Shown here in pieces: positions 18,480 through 30,057 of a stretch of 64,000 nt of DNA (position 1 is the first letter of the stretch; each line of letters opens with the position of its first letter). This stretch comes from Leptasterias polaris (taxonomy: Eukaryota; Echinodermata; Asteroidea; Forcipulatida; Asteriidae): NCBI GenBank assembly GCA_037783415.1, contig JAZGTN010000061.1, positions 496,001 through 560,000 of the forward strand, read 5' to 3'. Both the position numbers and the translations under genes were made by a program. The notes beneath the pieces are model-generated. The model ran no database searches. It was given only the letters and a program-made list of their open reading frames with translations, and had not been told where the DNA came from.

Positions 18480-21400
18480 GTGAGATTTTGGGGAGAACTC
18501 AGAGAGGGGGGGAGGGGGCAGGGCTGGACAGTTGGATCGTGGGGCGGGATAGTTTAGTAACTAGTCTATGTAATGAAACACAATTTTAAAAAACTACCTA
18601 AGCATAGGTAGAGTTCGTCGGATTTAAGAGTGAAAATGTAAGATAATAGATTAGATTTTGAAATCTTGAAATATTTTCTTTGTTATTATATTTGAAGATT
18701 CAAAACTAATTGTACTTTTAAAACTTGGCCAAACATCAACAAACTGAACGCAGTTACCTTTCCATTCAAATGACCATTGTACATTCTTTTGTATTCTTTT
18801 GTATTCTTTTGTATTCTTTTGTATTCTTTTGTATTCTTTTGTATTCTTTTGTATTCTTTTGTATTCTTTTGTCCAATAGGTGACCTGAAAGCAGGAGAGC
18901 TTGGTCAGGCTGCAGTACCGGGAAAAGAAAAGGAATTTCAAGAGAATCTTGAAATTTCAGTTAAGTACTGCACAGCTTTAAAATGTCCAAGGTATAGTTA
19001 TTAACAAGGTTAATGACCTTATTCTTGATGACAAAATAAATTTGAACATATTGAATTATGCTTCCAAGCCCCATTCAGGATACGGATTTGCTGTAATATC
19101 ATTGGGCAATAACATCTTTGTTTTTGAGTGGAGCAGATTCATTCTAATTCTCAAGTTATGAATAAACATACGATCCAATCAAACAGCATTATGGTACAAC
19201 AGTGTAATGACTTTTAAGTTTAAGATCGAAACTCATACAATTTGTTTCAATATTTACAAATCCCATTTCATCTTTCCAACTTGTTTTCAGAATGCATGTG
19301 ATGGCTGGGAGGATACCTGAGTGCAGAGAGGGGGAGAAGATAAAGTTATTGATGAGAATGGAGGAGACGTTTATCAATAATCTCAAGTATGCTGCAGAAA
19401 GGCTGAGTAAGGTGAACAACGTCACATAAACCCCAATGAGTTTTATGGCTTTTTGCTATTAGTCTTTTTAAATCCATCAGCATGGTACTTTGGTAAATCG
19501 CTATCCTTTTAACTCAAGTCGTCTGACAGGCTTTGGTTTGGCTATCCTACGCTCAGACCTTTCAGCCAATTATCAAAGCGCCTTTGCATTATTACTACCC
19601 TTGTTTGTTTGACGTTCAGTAGTCCTGAAACCATTTCAATTCCTCAAGAGCCAAGTAGACAACGCTGATCAGTGGCATCAACTAACTCTACCCTTTCAAT
19701 TTACTCCGTGGTGATGAGAACCAGTTTTTAGTGTAATGTTTTACCCAAGGACACAAGTTTTGTGTCGTTGCCGAGCAGTCTAGTTCACCGAACCCAAGCT
19801 CTGGTGTTGTCAGCAGCAGAGTGGGGGTTCTAAACCCAGTCATGACATGTGTGCCCTTTAGCAAGGCACTTAACCATAATTGCTTTGTACAAAGTTGGGA
19901 AGGTAGTGCATTTCTGCTCTTCTAGCCAAGCTCCTAGTGGATGATACCCATGCTTACATCCTTACGGACTGTGAAGGTGGTAACCCTGTTTAAGCCCCAG
20001 GAGTAGGAGGCAACGTGTGACCTTGTGATGTTAGGTGATTCCTCATTTTTATAAAAAGAAAGAACTAAAGACTGGAATTCTAACCCTTCACACAAATCGA
20101 ACTTCAGCTTAGCTACAACACAGTTGAGAAGTCTTGGAATGGTTAACGGGAAGGGATAGTAATAGGGATATAATTTAAAATGTTAAAATTCTTCAAGGCA
20201 CACTTGCCACGTTATTTCATTACTTGAAAATGTGTACATGCATGGAATATCAACTATGCTGCCAATGAACAGTTCAAGTTGGAGACTAAAGATAAACTCC
20301 TATTGTTTACATAACTCTTGGTATTTTTTTCCTTCTTTCTGTTTTGATGAACAGGATGGCATAATAGCTCTGATTGAACCAATCAACAACATTGTGTCAA
20401 TGCCTGACTACTTTCTCAATAGACAGGACCAAGGTGTGATTTTAAATTTATTCAGTAATTGCATGTTGTAAAAAATGTTTTAAGTTAATATTATGCTGTT
20501 CAATATCTAATGATACCAGTACCAATCCTCCAGAGAAATATTTCCATCTGAAAGCTCACTGATTCTAAAGTTCATACCAGTACCAATCCTCCAGAGAAAT
20601 ATTTCCATCTGAAAGCTCACTGATTCTAAAGTTCATACCAGTACCAATCCTCCAGAGAAATAGTTCCATCTGAAAGCTCACTGATTCTAAAGTTCATGCC
20701 AGTACCAATCCTCCAGAGAAATATTTCCATCTGAAAGCTCATTGATTCTAAAGTTCATACCAGCACCAATCCTCCAGAGAAATATTTCCATCTGAAAGCT
20801 CACTGATTCTAAAGTTCATACCAGTACCAATCCTCCAGAGAAATAGTTCCATCTGAAAGCTCACTGATTCTTAAGTTCATACCAGTACCAATCCTCCAGA
20901 GAAATAGTTCCATCTGAAAGCTCACTGATTCTTAAGTTCATACCAGTACCAATCCTCCAGAGAAATAGTTCCATCTGAAAGCTCACTGATTCTAAAGTTC
21001 ATGCCAGTACCAATCCTCCAGAGAAATAGTTCCATCTGAAAGCTCATTGATTCTAAAGTTCATACCAGCACCAATCCTCCAGAGAAATATTTCCATCTGA
21101 AAGCTCACTGATTCTAAAGTTCATACCAGTACCAATCCTCCAGAGAAATATTTCCATCTGAAAGCTCACTGATTCTAAAGTTCATACCAGTACCAATCCT
21201 CAAGAGAAATATTTCCATCTGAAAGCTCACTGATTCTAAAGTTCATGCCAGTACCAATCCTCCAGAGAAATATTTCCATCTGAAAGCTCATTGATTCTAA
21301 AGTTCATACCAGCACCAATCCTCCAGAGAAATATTTCCATCTGAAAGCTCACTGATTCTAAAGTTCATACCAGTACCAATCCTCCAGAGAAATAGTTCCA

Positions 21401-24289
21401 TCTGAAAGCTCACTGATTCTTAAGTTCATACCAGTACCAATCCTCCAGAGAAATATTTCCATCTGAAAGCTCACTGATTCTAAAGTTCATACCAGTACCA
21501 ATCCTCCAGAGAAATAGTTCCATCTGAAAGCTCACTGATTCTAAAGTTCATGCCAGTACCAATCCTCCAGAGAAATATTTCCATCTGAAAGCTCATTGAT
21601 TCTAAAGTTCATACCAGCATCAATCCTCCAGAGAAATATTTCCATCTGAAAGCTCACTGATTCTAAAGTTCATACCAGTACCAATCCTCCAGAGAAATAG
21701 TTCCATCTGAAAGCTCACTGATTCTTAAGTTCATACCAGTACCAATCCTCCAGAGAAATATTTAAAAGTAGACAATTTTCTTTGTTCTCAAGATAATGGG
21801 ATCACCTGATTTAATAACATTTTTGTTTGATATTGGTGTGTTTATTTATTTATTTTGTTTTGCATGTAGCTGTCAACATCATCAAGAAAGTGAATCATAC
21901 AAACCTGAAGTTACAGATGGTATGAAATTTATTTACAGAATAAATGTTTGCTTTCTTTTAAAAAAACACCCCAAAACCAAAACCTTTTCAAGTTGCAATT
22001 TTATGTTCATAGCATTTCCTCATTTTTGTTTTTTTATATTTCAGGATTTATTTCATGTTCAGATAATGGAAGGAAACGTCAGCAACACAATCAAGAAGTT
22101 CTTTCCATACATTGGTAAAGACAACTATCTCTTTTGAGAATTAATTTATGTTGAAACATAGCAGGTTATTATTTTAGGCTGTGAAATGTGACACCGTGGG
22201 CGGGACTCGAACCAAAGACCTTTTGATTCTAGTGCAGGACCAAATTTGATGGAAGTTTGTTACGTATTTCTGCGCTTAAGTTGCCCTGTAAATGGCATGA
22301 GTCTAGTTTCCCATTATTTCTTATCAGTGCTTAAGGGAAGACTAAATCATTTTGTTCCGTCTCTGATGCAATAATTTACAGTGAGAATAATGGACAATGT
22401 TTTTAAAGCATGATATCTCTGTGCGAATCAAAATGTTCATTTTGACTTGAAGTGAGAGCCATTTTTGAATCATGAGACTCATTTATATAGACCTTTGTAA
22501 TTGCAACGTCACTGCCCAAGTTTTTACCAACCCAGGTTGGAAAACTATGGAAAGCCATAAATGCAAATCAAAAACAGATAGCCACAGTTTGTAACAATGT
22601 TACACAAATATTCAAGAACAGTGTTGAACTTGTTGGAAACGAAGCAACCAATCATGGGATGTATTTTATTTAATTGAAAGTTTGCAGAAAATGTTGAATT
22701 TGGTCACAACATCTGTTAACACAATTGAATGTTTTGTTAACATTCGGCCGTCCATGCCTACCAGTACTGTTTGTTAATCAACAATAGAATGGTCTATAGC
22801 ACCTTATAATAGACCAATCCATTAAGCCCTGCCTCCTTACGAGTTGACCAATCACAGCCCCGAAACCTGATCACCATTAGTGCAAAGATCACCAAACGGC
22901 TCAAATGGTGATCAGATTTCGCGGTTGTGATTGGTCAATGAGAAATGGGCGGGGCTTAATGGATGGTGTATTGAATAACAAGGTGATGCAGTGCAATCTG
23001 AAGACAACCATGCCATGAACTCCAGGATAAACCCCTTCTCTTAATGATAACTGTCCTGGGTTCTTGAACAAGGGACCTACGGCTTTCCACATCCAACAGC
23101 TCATTAAGAATGGTCTTTCCTCTTAGAGTGTAGAGTTTACTGTAACTACTTTGACCTTTGAATGCTGTAGGTCATATGCAAATGGCCCAGATACCTCTGA
23201 GGAATGAGCCCAGTGCAGACGGTGAACTGAACTATGACTACATTGTGTCCTACATAGAGAGTCTTGGATATGAAGGGTGGATGGGAGCAGAGTACATACC
23301 TGTTAATGGTGAGTGCATCGTTTTGTGTCCTCCAGAAAAGTCATCAAAATAATGTGCTTGGCAAAATGGTGTTAGCAATTACAGGTGTTATACAGGATTG
23401 GCAAGGCTAAACAAAATCATTATTTATTTTAGTCTAAAAGCTTACTGATTATGAAGTTCATACAACCTTTTTTCTGTGAAATATTTCCCTCTAAAATAAT
23501 TATGAAGTCGTACTCAAGAAAACTGTACATAGAAACCTAAAAAAACACAACAGCTGATTGGTTGTTTCGAACAAAATGTTGCTGGAAATTGTGCCTGGTT
23601 TTTCACTATTTTCTCCTGCCACACACAACTGATTAAGACCATATTTTCACAGGTTTGTTATTACTTTGTGTAAATGGTTGATCACACAAAATATGAACAC
23701 TGTCTGTGACTATTTTATCATCTCTGCTCATCCTGTATTACATTTAATGTAAACACTGATCTACAAGATCTGAAATCAAATATTTTCAAGGAAATTAAAA
23801 CTTGATTTTCATTGCTATTACATCAGTCATTTCCTTTTATTTATTCTGGTTGTGAAGCCAAGGTCTCTTAATCACGATACTAGCCAAGAACCTCGTGGAG
23901 AGAAGACAATGAAGGAAGTTTCAGTTTTAGATGTGGGAGGAAAACCCCAGAGAATTATTCCAGGGAAAACCCACGCAATCAGGCAGGGACTGAAAACCCA
24001 ATCCACATAGTGCACCTGGTGGGATTCGAACCGGGGTCCCAGAGGTGGAAGGCGGGGCAAGATACCACTACACCAACCTGAATGTTTCCTACAAAATGAA
24101 TGTTTCCTACAACTACTTTAAAATGTAAATAATCATCCACTGTGTAGCCTGGGAAATGTGATGGGAGTGCGCATACTTGAACAAATTGCATTTTCATATG
24201 TTGAATTTCAAAACCATTCTCTTATTTTTCTGTTCACTTTTACAGGGAAAACAGAGGAAACCTTAAAATGGTTGGAGAAATATCGGTGA
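18284..24289 (+). CDS. HYI: Putative hydroxypyruvate isomerase, complete, 8 coding exons
   Basis: Exons 18284-18479, 18880-18991, 19291-19411, 20355-20433, 21870-21919, 22045-22114, 23171-23308 and 24246-24289 splice with closing phases into 810 bases (269 residues plus stop; the human protein is about 277). The product is a xylose-isomerase-like TIM barrel of the Hyi family, which interconverts hydroxypyruvate and tartronate semialdehyde; the animal role is poorly defined. Recognisable blocks are KYSANLSMLF at the start, HVMAGR, ALIEPIN, QMDLFHVQIMEGN, GHMQMAQIP and GAEYIP. Expected metal/active-site ligands are E151, D187, Q213 and E250. The start ATG lies 3 bases after an acceptor (TTTTATTTAG), so at least one 5' UTR exon lies upstream. 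Introns hold two tandem arrays and two SINEs, but no coding damage was seen. Confidence 0.95.
18781..18870. repeat. Tandem repeat, 10-bp unit, at a splice acceptor
   Basis: Eight perfect copies of GTATTCTTTT (18,791-18,870) after one variant copy. It ends nine bases before the AG acceptor of HYI exon 2 and so forms its pyrimidine tract. Confidence 0.95.
18880..18991 (+). CDS. HYI: HYI coding exon 2
   Basis: 112 bases encoding GDLKAGELGQAAVPG through KYCTALKCPR. The acceptor GTCCAATAG sits directly after a 10-bp tandem repeat. Donor GTATAG, phase 2. Confidence 0.93.
19291..19411 (+). CDS. HYI: HYI coding exon 3
   Basis: 121 bases, acceptor CTTGTTTTCAG, donor GTGAAC, phase 0 at its end. Encodes MHVMAGRIPE and the helix ending KYAAERLSK, matching the conserved HLMAGR block of the family. 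Confidence 0.92.
19735..20035 (+). mobile_element. tRNA-derived SINE remnant
   Basis: Contains a decayed B-box region (GGGGTTCTAAACCCAGTC), then CATGACATGTGTGCCC, TTTAGCAAGGCACTTAACCA and TAATTGCTTTG in the order known from a SINE family common in marine invertebrates. The body is partly diverged; the 3' tail type is seen at 41,034. It lies in HYI intron 3. Confidence 0.6.
20355..20433 (+). CDS. HYI: HYI coding exon 4
   Basis: 79 bases encoding DGIIALIEPINN and the PDYFLNRQDQ helix. E151 of ALIEPIN is a predicted metal ligand. Acceptor TGATGAACAG, donor GTGTGA, phase 1. Confidence 0.92.
20514..21766. repeat. Minisatellite, 61-bp unit, about 20.5 copies
   Basis: The motif ACCAATCCTCCAGAGAAATA recurs every 61 bases from 20,521 to 21,741 without a length change. 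Units differ at a few fixed sites (TATTTCC/TAGTTCC, CTCACTG/CTCATTG, CTAAAG/CTTAAG, ATACC/ATGCC). The CTCATTG type falls at units 4, 9, 13 and 18, suggesting blocks of 4-5 units. It occupies most of HYI intron 4. The unit resembles sequence at 23,440-23,500. Confidence 0.97.
21870..21919 (+). CDS. HYI: HYI coding exon 5
   Basis: 50 bases encoding AVNIIKKVNHTNLKLQM, acceptor TTTTGCATGTAG, donor GTATGA, phase 0. The 61-bp tandem array ends about 100 bases upstream, in the preceding intron. Confidence 0.92.
22045..22114 (+). CDS. HYI: HYI coding exon 6
   Basis: 70 bases encoding DLFHVQIMEGNVSNTIKK and FFPYI; D187 and H190 of the DxxH block are the conserved active-site region. Acceptor TATATTTCAG, donor GTAAAG, phase 1. 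Confidence 0.93.
22195..22250 (-). repeat. tRNA-like SINE head fragment
   Basis: Minus strand carries GGTTCGAGTCCCGCCC, a good B box, preceded by AAAAGGTCTTT. No A box or folded tRNA can be completed, so it is a SINE fragment and not a tRNA gene. Confidence 0.45.
22808..22972. mobile_element. Palindromic MITE in HYI intron 6
   Basis: Left half (AATAGACCAATCCATTAAGC, TTGACCAATCACAG, CTGATCACCATT) returns inverted in the right half (AATGGTGATCAG, TTGTGATTGGTCAA, GCTTAATGGATGGTGTATT). Nearly the whole 165 bp is one hairpin. Confidence 0.8.
23171..23308 (+). CDS. HYI: HYI coding exon 7
   Basis: 138 bases encoding GHMQMAQIPLRNEPS, GELNYDY and GYEGWMGAEYIPVNG. Q213 and E250 complete the predicted metal site. 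Acceptor AATGCTGTAG, donor GTGAGT. Confidence 0.94.
23865..24084 (-). mobile_element. tRNA-derived SINE with Nin-DC-like core
   Basis: Minus strand begins with a tRNA-like head: A-box-like TGGTGTAGTGGTATC and B box GGTTCGAATCCCACC. The core follows with ATTGGGTTTTCAGTCCCTGC, GCGTGGGTTTTCCCTGG and GGGGTTTTCCTCCCACATC, matching the Nin-DC central domain known from SINEs of many animals. It lies antisense in HYI intron 7. Confidence 0.75.
24246..24289 (+). CDS. HYI: HYI coding exon 8 and stop
   Basis: 44 bases after acceptor CACTTTTACAG, encoding GKTEETLKWLEKYR and a TGA stop. It matches the family's C-terminal helix, slightly shorter than in mammals. Confidence 0.9.
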
Positions 24290-24420
24290 TCAAAGCACTC
24301 AAATTCCACAGCGTTGCATACAGCTGCCTCAATATGGAACCCAAAATGGAGTGGTTCCTTGGTGGGTATCTGGCCGGCTGCAGACAGCACTTGATATGCT
24401 AGGTGGTAGAAGACAAATCA

Positions 24421-24581
24421 GGGCCCAATTTCATAGAGCTGCTTAAGCAGAAATGAGCAGGATACCAGTCAAGAATTGTACATGTGACATGGTAGTTTGG
24501 CTGGTAACCTTATTCTGGTAAGCGAAATGTTGTTTTGCTTAGCTACTTTTTATGCTTGAGCAGCTCTATGAAATTGGGCCC
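24421..24581. mobile_element. MITE, GGGCCCAATTTCATAGAGC family
   Basis: Ends GGGCCCAATTTCATAGAGCT and inverse AGCTCTATGAAATTGGGCCC, with GCAGGATACCAGTCAAGAA inside. This is the cleanest copy of a family found at least seven times in the window. Confidence 0.85.
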
Positions 24582-24613
24582 TGGTATAACCCATAGAGTA
24601 CTGTTGTTTATTT

Positions 24614-24774
24614 AGGCCCTTTTCCAAACCATGGCTTGGGTTTGGGCTCTGGCTTAGGGAGTCAGTCCGCCTGTTTGGAACCAAGTATCAAAAGCACACG
24701 TTTTCAAAATAACCAATGAAGCCCTAAGCCAGAGCCGAAGCCTAAGCCCTAGCCATGGGTTTCCAAAAGGATCT
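24614..24774. mobile_element. Palindromic MITE
   Basis: AGGCCCTTTTCCAAACCATG and GGCTCTGGCTTAGGG are mirrored by GCCCTAAGCCAGAGCC and CATGGGTTTCCAAAAGG. A partial relative is at 27,769-27,830. Confidence 0.75.
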
Positions 24775-24891
24775 TAATGTTGAATGTGCGGCTGAGAACA
24801 CTTAGGGTACAAGTTGGGTCCCCTGCCACCTAGCTTCTCATAAGTTTCCGATGGTGCGGCCATCTTGGTTATCTTGTAATTCCTGAGATCA

Positions 24892-25046
24892 GGGCCTAAT
24901 TTCATAGAGCTACTTTAGCAGAAAATATTGCTTAAACATTTTCCGCTCAGCAGAAATAAACAGGATACCAGTCACAAATTGTACATGTGGCATGGTAGTA
25001 TGGCTGGTGGCCTTATACTGATAAGCAGATCTATGAAATTGGGCCT
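24892..25046. mobile_element. MITE, GGGCCCAATTTCATAGAGC family
   Basis: GGGCCTAATTTCATAGAGC at left, ATCTATGAAATTGGGCCT at right, with CAGGATACCAGTCACAAA inside. Confidence 0.8.
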
Positions 25047-25859
25047 GGTAGCCAAATGATCTGGCACCTGCATTTTTTCTTTCTAATTCAGAAGCAGCAG
25101 TATGTTTGTATCTCTGTACTGTACAATTGTACCAGACAAAGATTGACTGTTGGTCGGTAATTGTACATTTATGTTGAGTGGAATTGAGCATTAAAAGTTT
25201 GATTGTCATTCAAATATAATTATGATGTATTGGTAACATTATTTAAATAATACTTGGGTCTTTTTAACCCATAATAAATAATATCAAAAGTTTTCCAGAC
25301 TGTGACAATATGAAAGAAAGTATTTAGTAAATTATTTAAAAACTCAGAACTAATGTAACTAAAGTATCTATCAAGTAAAAACAAACATTGGGTCATTTCG
25401 GGCCACAACCACAAAGTAATTTGTAAGCCATGACTCTGGTGTGGGTTCAATTTTGAAAGCTGTAATGCCACATTTTATTCTCAATCTTGCAAACATTGTC
25501 AGTATTTATTTTAGGTTTCTTTTTACATTTGAATGTTTACAATACAAACTAACATCAATCATCTTTATGTACACTGCTGTGTGAAAAAAAACCTGGCAAA
25601 GCTAATTAATTAATTAATTAATTTTATTAACAATCGGATCATGTTAAAATAAACAGTATTTTTTTTCCTACTAAATGAAGGAGAGGCACTGACGTCGTGT
25701 CGATGTGAAAGATTTGCATAAACACAGATTCTTAGTCTAATCATCCAGACCAGAAAGGGTTGCTCTTTTACAAATAAAGGTGAACTTTAAAAATAATTTA
25801 AATATTTTTTTTCACCCAAAAACAAAAAACCAATTTCATACTGTTTGACCTGCAATCAC

Positions 25860-26000
25860 TTTCATGGAACGACTGTATTTCAAATTACAGAGTACCAGCC
25901 ACATATAGAAAATGACACTGCCTTTTGGCTGGTAACATTTATTTACGCTAAGCAAATTTCGAGTGCTTAGAAAACCTAAGCTCTGTGAAATTTAGCCACT
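25860..26000. repeat. Diverged MITE, GGGCCCAATTTCATAGAGC family
   Basis: Contains AGTACCAGCCACATATAG, TTTTGGCTGGTAAC and AAGCTCTGTGAAATTTAGCC; the left end has decayed. Confidence 0.45.
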
Positions 26001-26530
26001 GATCTAGTCAATTTATATTTAATCCAAAATTGACAAAAAAAATTAATGTTTTCCTAAATATGTTTTCTTAAATATGTAACAAACAGCATTTACAAGACAT
26101 AGTGGCGGCTGTGGCTATTTGGTGGCTGTGGCTGTTGCTAAGTTTGTTGCTATGGGCTTGCTCATGTGACACTCAAAGCCGCAGCCATTTCCTCAAAATT
26201 TCAGATGATTTTGGATAAATTTAAATCCAATATTTAAAATAAGATTTCAAAGATTTCCTTAAAAATACACACTTGCCTAAATGTTCACAATATTTATGTA
26301 TACGTTTCATAATGTCAATTGGTTGGGTAAAATATTATTTTTGAACAATTTCTTTGATGAAAAAAGTACCTGGACTTCAAAAAATATTTTCATATTTTTG
26401 TAAGATTGTTCAAATTTGGGTTATAATTCTAATACATCTCCATATTGAAGTTGACAGGAAACCATTGAGTTGAACCCTTTTAAGACCATAGCAATTACAA
26501 ACAGGTTGCACCAGTATACACACTGTGTAC

Positions 26531-26552
26531 CCACACACACACACACACACAC
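26531..26552. repeat. CA dinucleotide repeat
   Basis: About ten CA units followed by CGTGTGT; a second short CA run is at 26,697. The flanks contain a doubled GATAGCAACCGTGGACC. Confidence 0.9.
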
Positions 26553-26829
26553 GTGTGTAAATACATCCAATCGTGGACCCTCCTTTGTTCAACTCTTTGT
26601 GATAGCAACCGTGGACCACAATGCTTTCCTTTGTGATAGCAACCGTGGACCTATTGTCCCTTTTGTTATAGGTCCACAGTTTGAATGTGGATACACACCC
26701 ACACACACATCGCGCCCTTTTCGTAACCACACTTTTGGTATAGAGCCATGGTAGCTTCAACTACCTGACACTGTCCAATGCAGTTCAAGAAATTTCAGAG
26801 CCCAAGTCATGCCATGAATTGACAATGAT

Positions 26830-26967
26830 CAGGCCTGATACTTCATGGAGGCAACAGGGGCAATTTGCCTCCGTTGCCCCTGGTCACCCTGTGAAATGTT
26901 CCAATAGAAATGTACAATGTCCTCATAGAGGTGCCCTTTCCCTTTCAAGAATAAAGCATCATGCCTG
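26830..26967. mobile_element. MITE-like repeat, CAGGCCTGAT family
   Basis: Ends CAGGCCTGAT and inverse ATCATGCCTG, with GGAGGCAACAGGGGCAATT and TCCTCATAGAGGTGCCCTTT inside. The second copy is at 52,535 and a fragment at 37,640-37,700. Confidence 0.6.
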
Positions 26968-29725
26968 CAAGGTAATATTCATTCAACAGTTTTTCCTCCC
27001 TTTCGAAACTAGAAAATAGATGTGACAACGTGGACAATGTGTCTATGTATGATGTTACAGAGAGCTATGGTCCATTGGGGTTAGCATGTTTTTTTTATAA
27101 ACTGTATACATTTGTTGATAATTGAAAATGTTGCTGTATTGTATATTAAATAATGGTTCATTGAAATTTTTCAAAAGTACATTGTTATGAATTTTCTCCC
27201 ATTCTTAAGTGAATGGCAAAATTTAAACAGCTAGCACAAGTGTAATACTTCGCAGCAAACCCATAATAGAAAGTTTCTATATTTTTAAAACCATGATAGA
27301 GCTATAATTTGAATCAAAACTTGGAAATTAATTTCCTTTGTTTTTCCTGAGTACTAATGTTGACTGTATAAAGAGGATTGTCGTTACAAGAATTGCAATA
27401 TGTGAGAAACTACTTTTTATTTTAACATTTTCATTTTGATCAATAAAATTGGGATCCAGAAAGATTGCCCCAAAAAAATTTTAAAATATGAAATCTGAAT
27501 GAAACCCAAATCAGCATAAGTTTCCACTCTCTACTGGCACAATCAATTTTTATGAGATTAAGGAGATTAAAAGTTTGGACTGGATGTTTTGAATTACGCT
27601 AATTTGATTATTTTCCCGACTTTAGTCATATTTTGATATAAAACACACCATCTTTCCAAACACATAACCATATATTGTTTAAAATGAAAATACTCTACAA
27701 GTGGAATTTACTGACCACTGATTGGAATGGAGTATTCATTTTAAATGGCCAGTCCCACAGGCAAAGGCCCCTTTCCAAAACATGGCTTGGGGGGTCTGGC
27801 TTAGTCTGCATGTGTCTGTTTGAGGGCCCATAGGGTAAGTGGATGTTTTCTGATTTACTGACAGAGACTAACCCTTGGTTTTGAACAAGGCCATAGATTT
27901 GACTGAGATATTTGATGAATTTGGGCTCCAGGTTTCATTGATATGAAGGGATTTAGTTACAGTAGACTGCTCCACAAGAGTCTGCACACTCACGCATTGA
28001 CAAGTTAAAATCACCACAGCATGAAGGCTTTGTCGGACAAAAGACATAAGAAATCTAAACAAGCTGCTGCCATTCGGGTTGGGGTTGTGTGTGTAACATG
28101 GTGCACAGAGCGCAGCACCCAAGTGGGCGTCAAAGACCTTAATAATGTTAGACATCTACAGCCCAAGGCCAGTGAACTCACCACCTGAAAAGTACAGTGG
28201 TCTTTTGATCAAGCACAACTCGAGTAATATCTCTAACAAAAACAGTATATTGAACTGTGTAGTTAGTTTCTCATTTTGATTCTGGTCTTTCAAAAAATGT
28301 ATAGACCAGTAAAAAATTGTGACTACAACCTCTGCAGTCATGTGACTATTCGAGCCATGATCTATACTCATATCACATGTTATTTGAAAATGTGGAAAAA
28401 CCTTCCAGATGAGAATCAGAAGTTTTTTAGTTTTTTTTTAAATCACCACCTATTTCATAACTTATAAAGAACAGGCCTTTCCTTTAGTTGTATTTAATAT
28501 TCATAAAGTCAATAAAGGATACAATAAAAACAAGAGTTATATGTCTAAAAAATCACTCAAAATCTGATAAATTCTATACATAAACAAACCTCTGTACAAA
28601 TTAGCTTACACTCCCACTACCTTTTGTTTGATAAGTGGTTTGCAAGACTTAGAATGAACAAAATCAACAATTTTCTTTCTAAAAACTAAAAAAATCAGTT
28701 TAATAAATCGTAAAATTACCAATGGAAAACATTTTATAATTATGAATCTAGTAAGATAAATTTGAAATATAAAGTATACAGTCAACAGCAATCCATGTGG
28801 TTTAAATAGCAAAGCAGAAGCATTTACAGAACACGACTTGAAATTGCAACGAAAAATGATATCAAAGTCACACACAGGAATGACAACCAAATTCAGTATA
28901 AATAATTTTTTTTTAACATACTCTACTCTGTATGAATGATGGCACACCTCAATGAAATGACGTTAGCTACAAACTTAATTCAGTCAAAAAATGTCAAGAA
29001 TATGATGTCATCAACCATCAATCAACTTTGGTGGATAAGAAAGATAAGGAGAAAATTAACAAACACAACCTGACCTTTCAAAAAAGATTCAAAAAGGCAA
29101 TTTTGTGGTCACTTTACATTGATCTTAGAAATCAAAAATATAGGGCTGTGAATTATTTGAATGGCTTGATATGTTAAATGTTGTCATTGATAAAAACAAA
29201 TTTCAACATATCATTCCAAAAATCATTCAGAAAACCATTTTTCTGGTCAATGTAAAGTGAACTACAGGAATTGCACCAATGATTTTGTGACTGATAACTT
29301 CTGATAAATGAACGAACACAGGACAATAAAGCAGTGTTGTTACTTCAAACTATTTACTCAATTTTGTTTCCACTACACATTATAACGATGTACATGGGAG
29401 TCCAAGGGTCTCAAAAATGATTGAAAATGCATGAGAATGTGATACACTGTAAGAGCTCGCCCAAAACTTGGTTGTACTTGTCATGTAGACAGTCCACCTG
29501 AAACAAAATGCACTTTAACTCACACTTGGTTTTCATACTTGAAGACTGTTAATGTTGTTTGTTGATGAGAAGAGCTCTATACTATTTATTACACAAACTA
29601 GTATTCCATTTGAGGTTTGTAACATCATGTGCCAATCACACAGGGCTTTGCATCCCGTAATGCACAGATTCTCTGGAACAGATGCATGAACTTGCATGGT
29701 AAGCAGCACCATAAAACTAGATCCA

Positions 29726-29885
29726 GGGCCCAATTTCATGAAGCTGTTTAGCGAATAATGAGGCTTAGCAAAACAAATTCTGCTAAGTTAAAATAAACAG
29801 GGAACCAGTCACAAGCAATATACATGACATGGTATTTTGGCTGGTACTGTTTTTCTGTGCTTAACAGCTTTATAATAATGTGCCC
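29726..29885. mobile_element. MITE, GGGCCCAATTTCATAGAGC family
   Basis: GGGCCCAATTTCATGAAGCT at left with a decayed right end (ACAGCTTTATAATAATGTGCC); GGAACCAGTCACAAGCAA and TTTTGGCTGGTA inside. Confidence 0.75.
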
Positions 29886-30057
29886 CAATGAGTTGATATA
29901 ACAATGCTGGTTTTCACCGATTAATGAAATTGCCTCCATTTAAAAAGTGTCTTGTAGTGAAAATTTATACAGCAGCATTAAAATCCACATTAATATAGTT
30001 TTCAAACTCAAATATTATGTTTAGAAACGAGTGGGCTCCATGAAAATATTTCACCAC

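Noticed and set aside
18651..18941. Repetitive Lys/Tyr-rich open frame antisense to HYI exon 2
   Set aside because: Product of the 10-bp tandem repeat; overlaps a well-supported exon on the other strand.
20514..21766. Possible CRISPR-like array
   Set aside because: Units are contiguous with no unique spacers, inside a eukaryotic intron; an ordinary minisatellite.
24000..24070. Possible tRNA gene on the minus strand
   Set aside because: A and B boxes are present but no acceptor stem or anticodon arm folds; followed by a SINE core.
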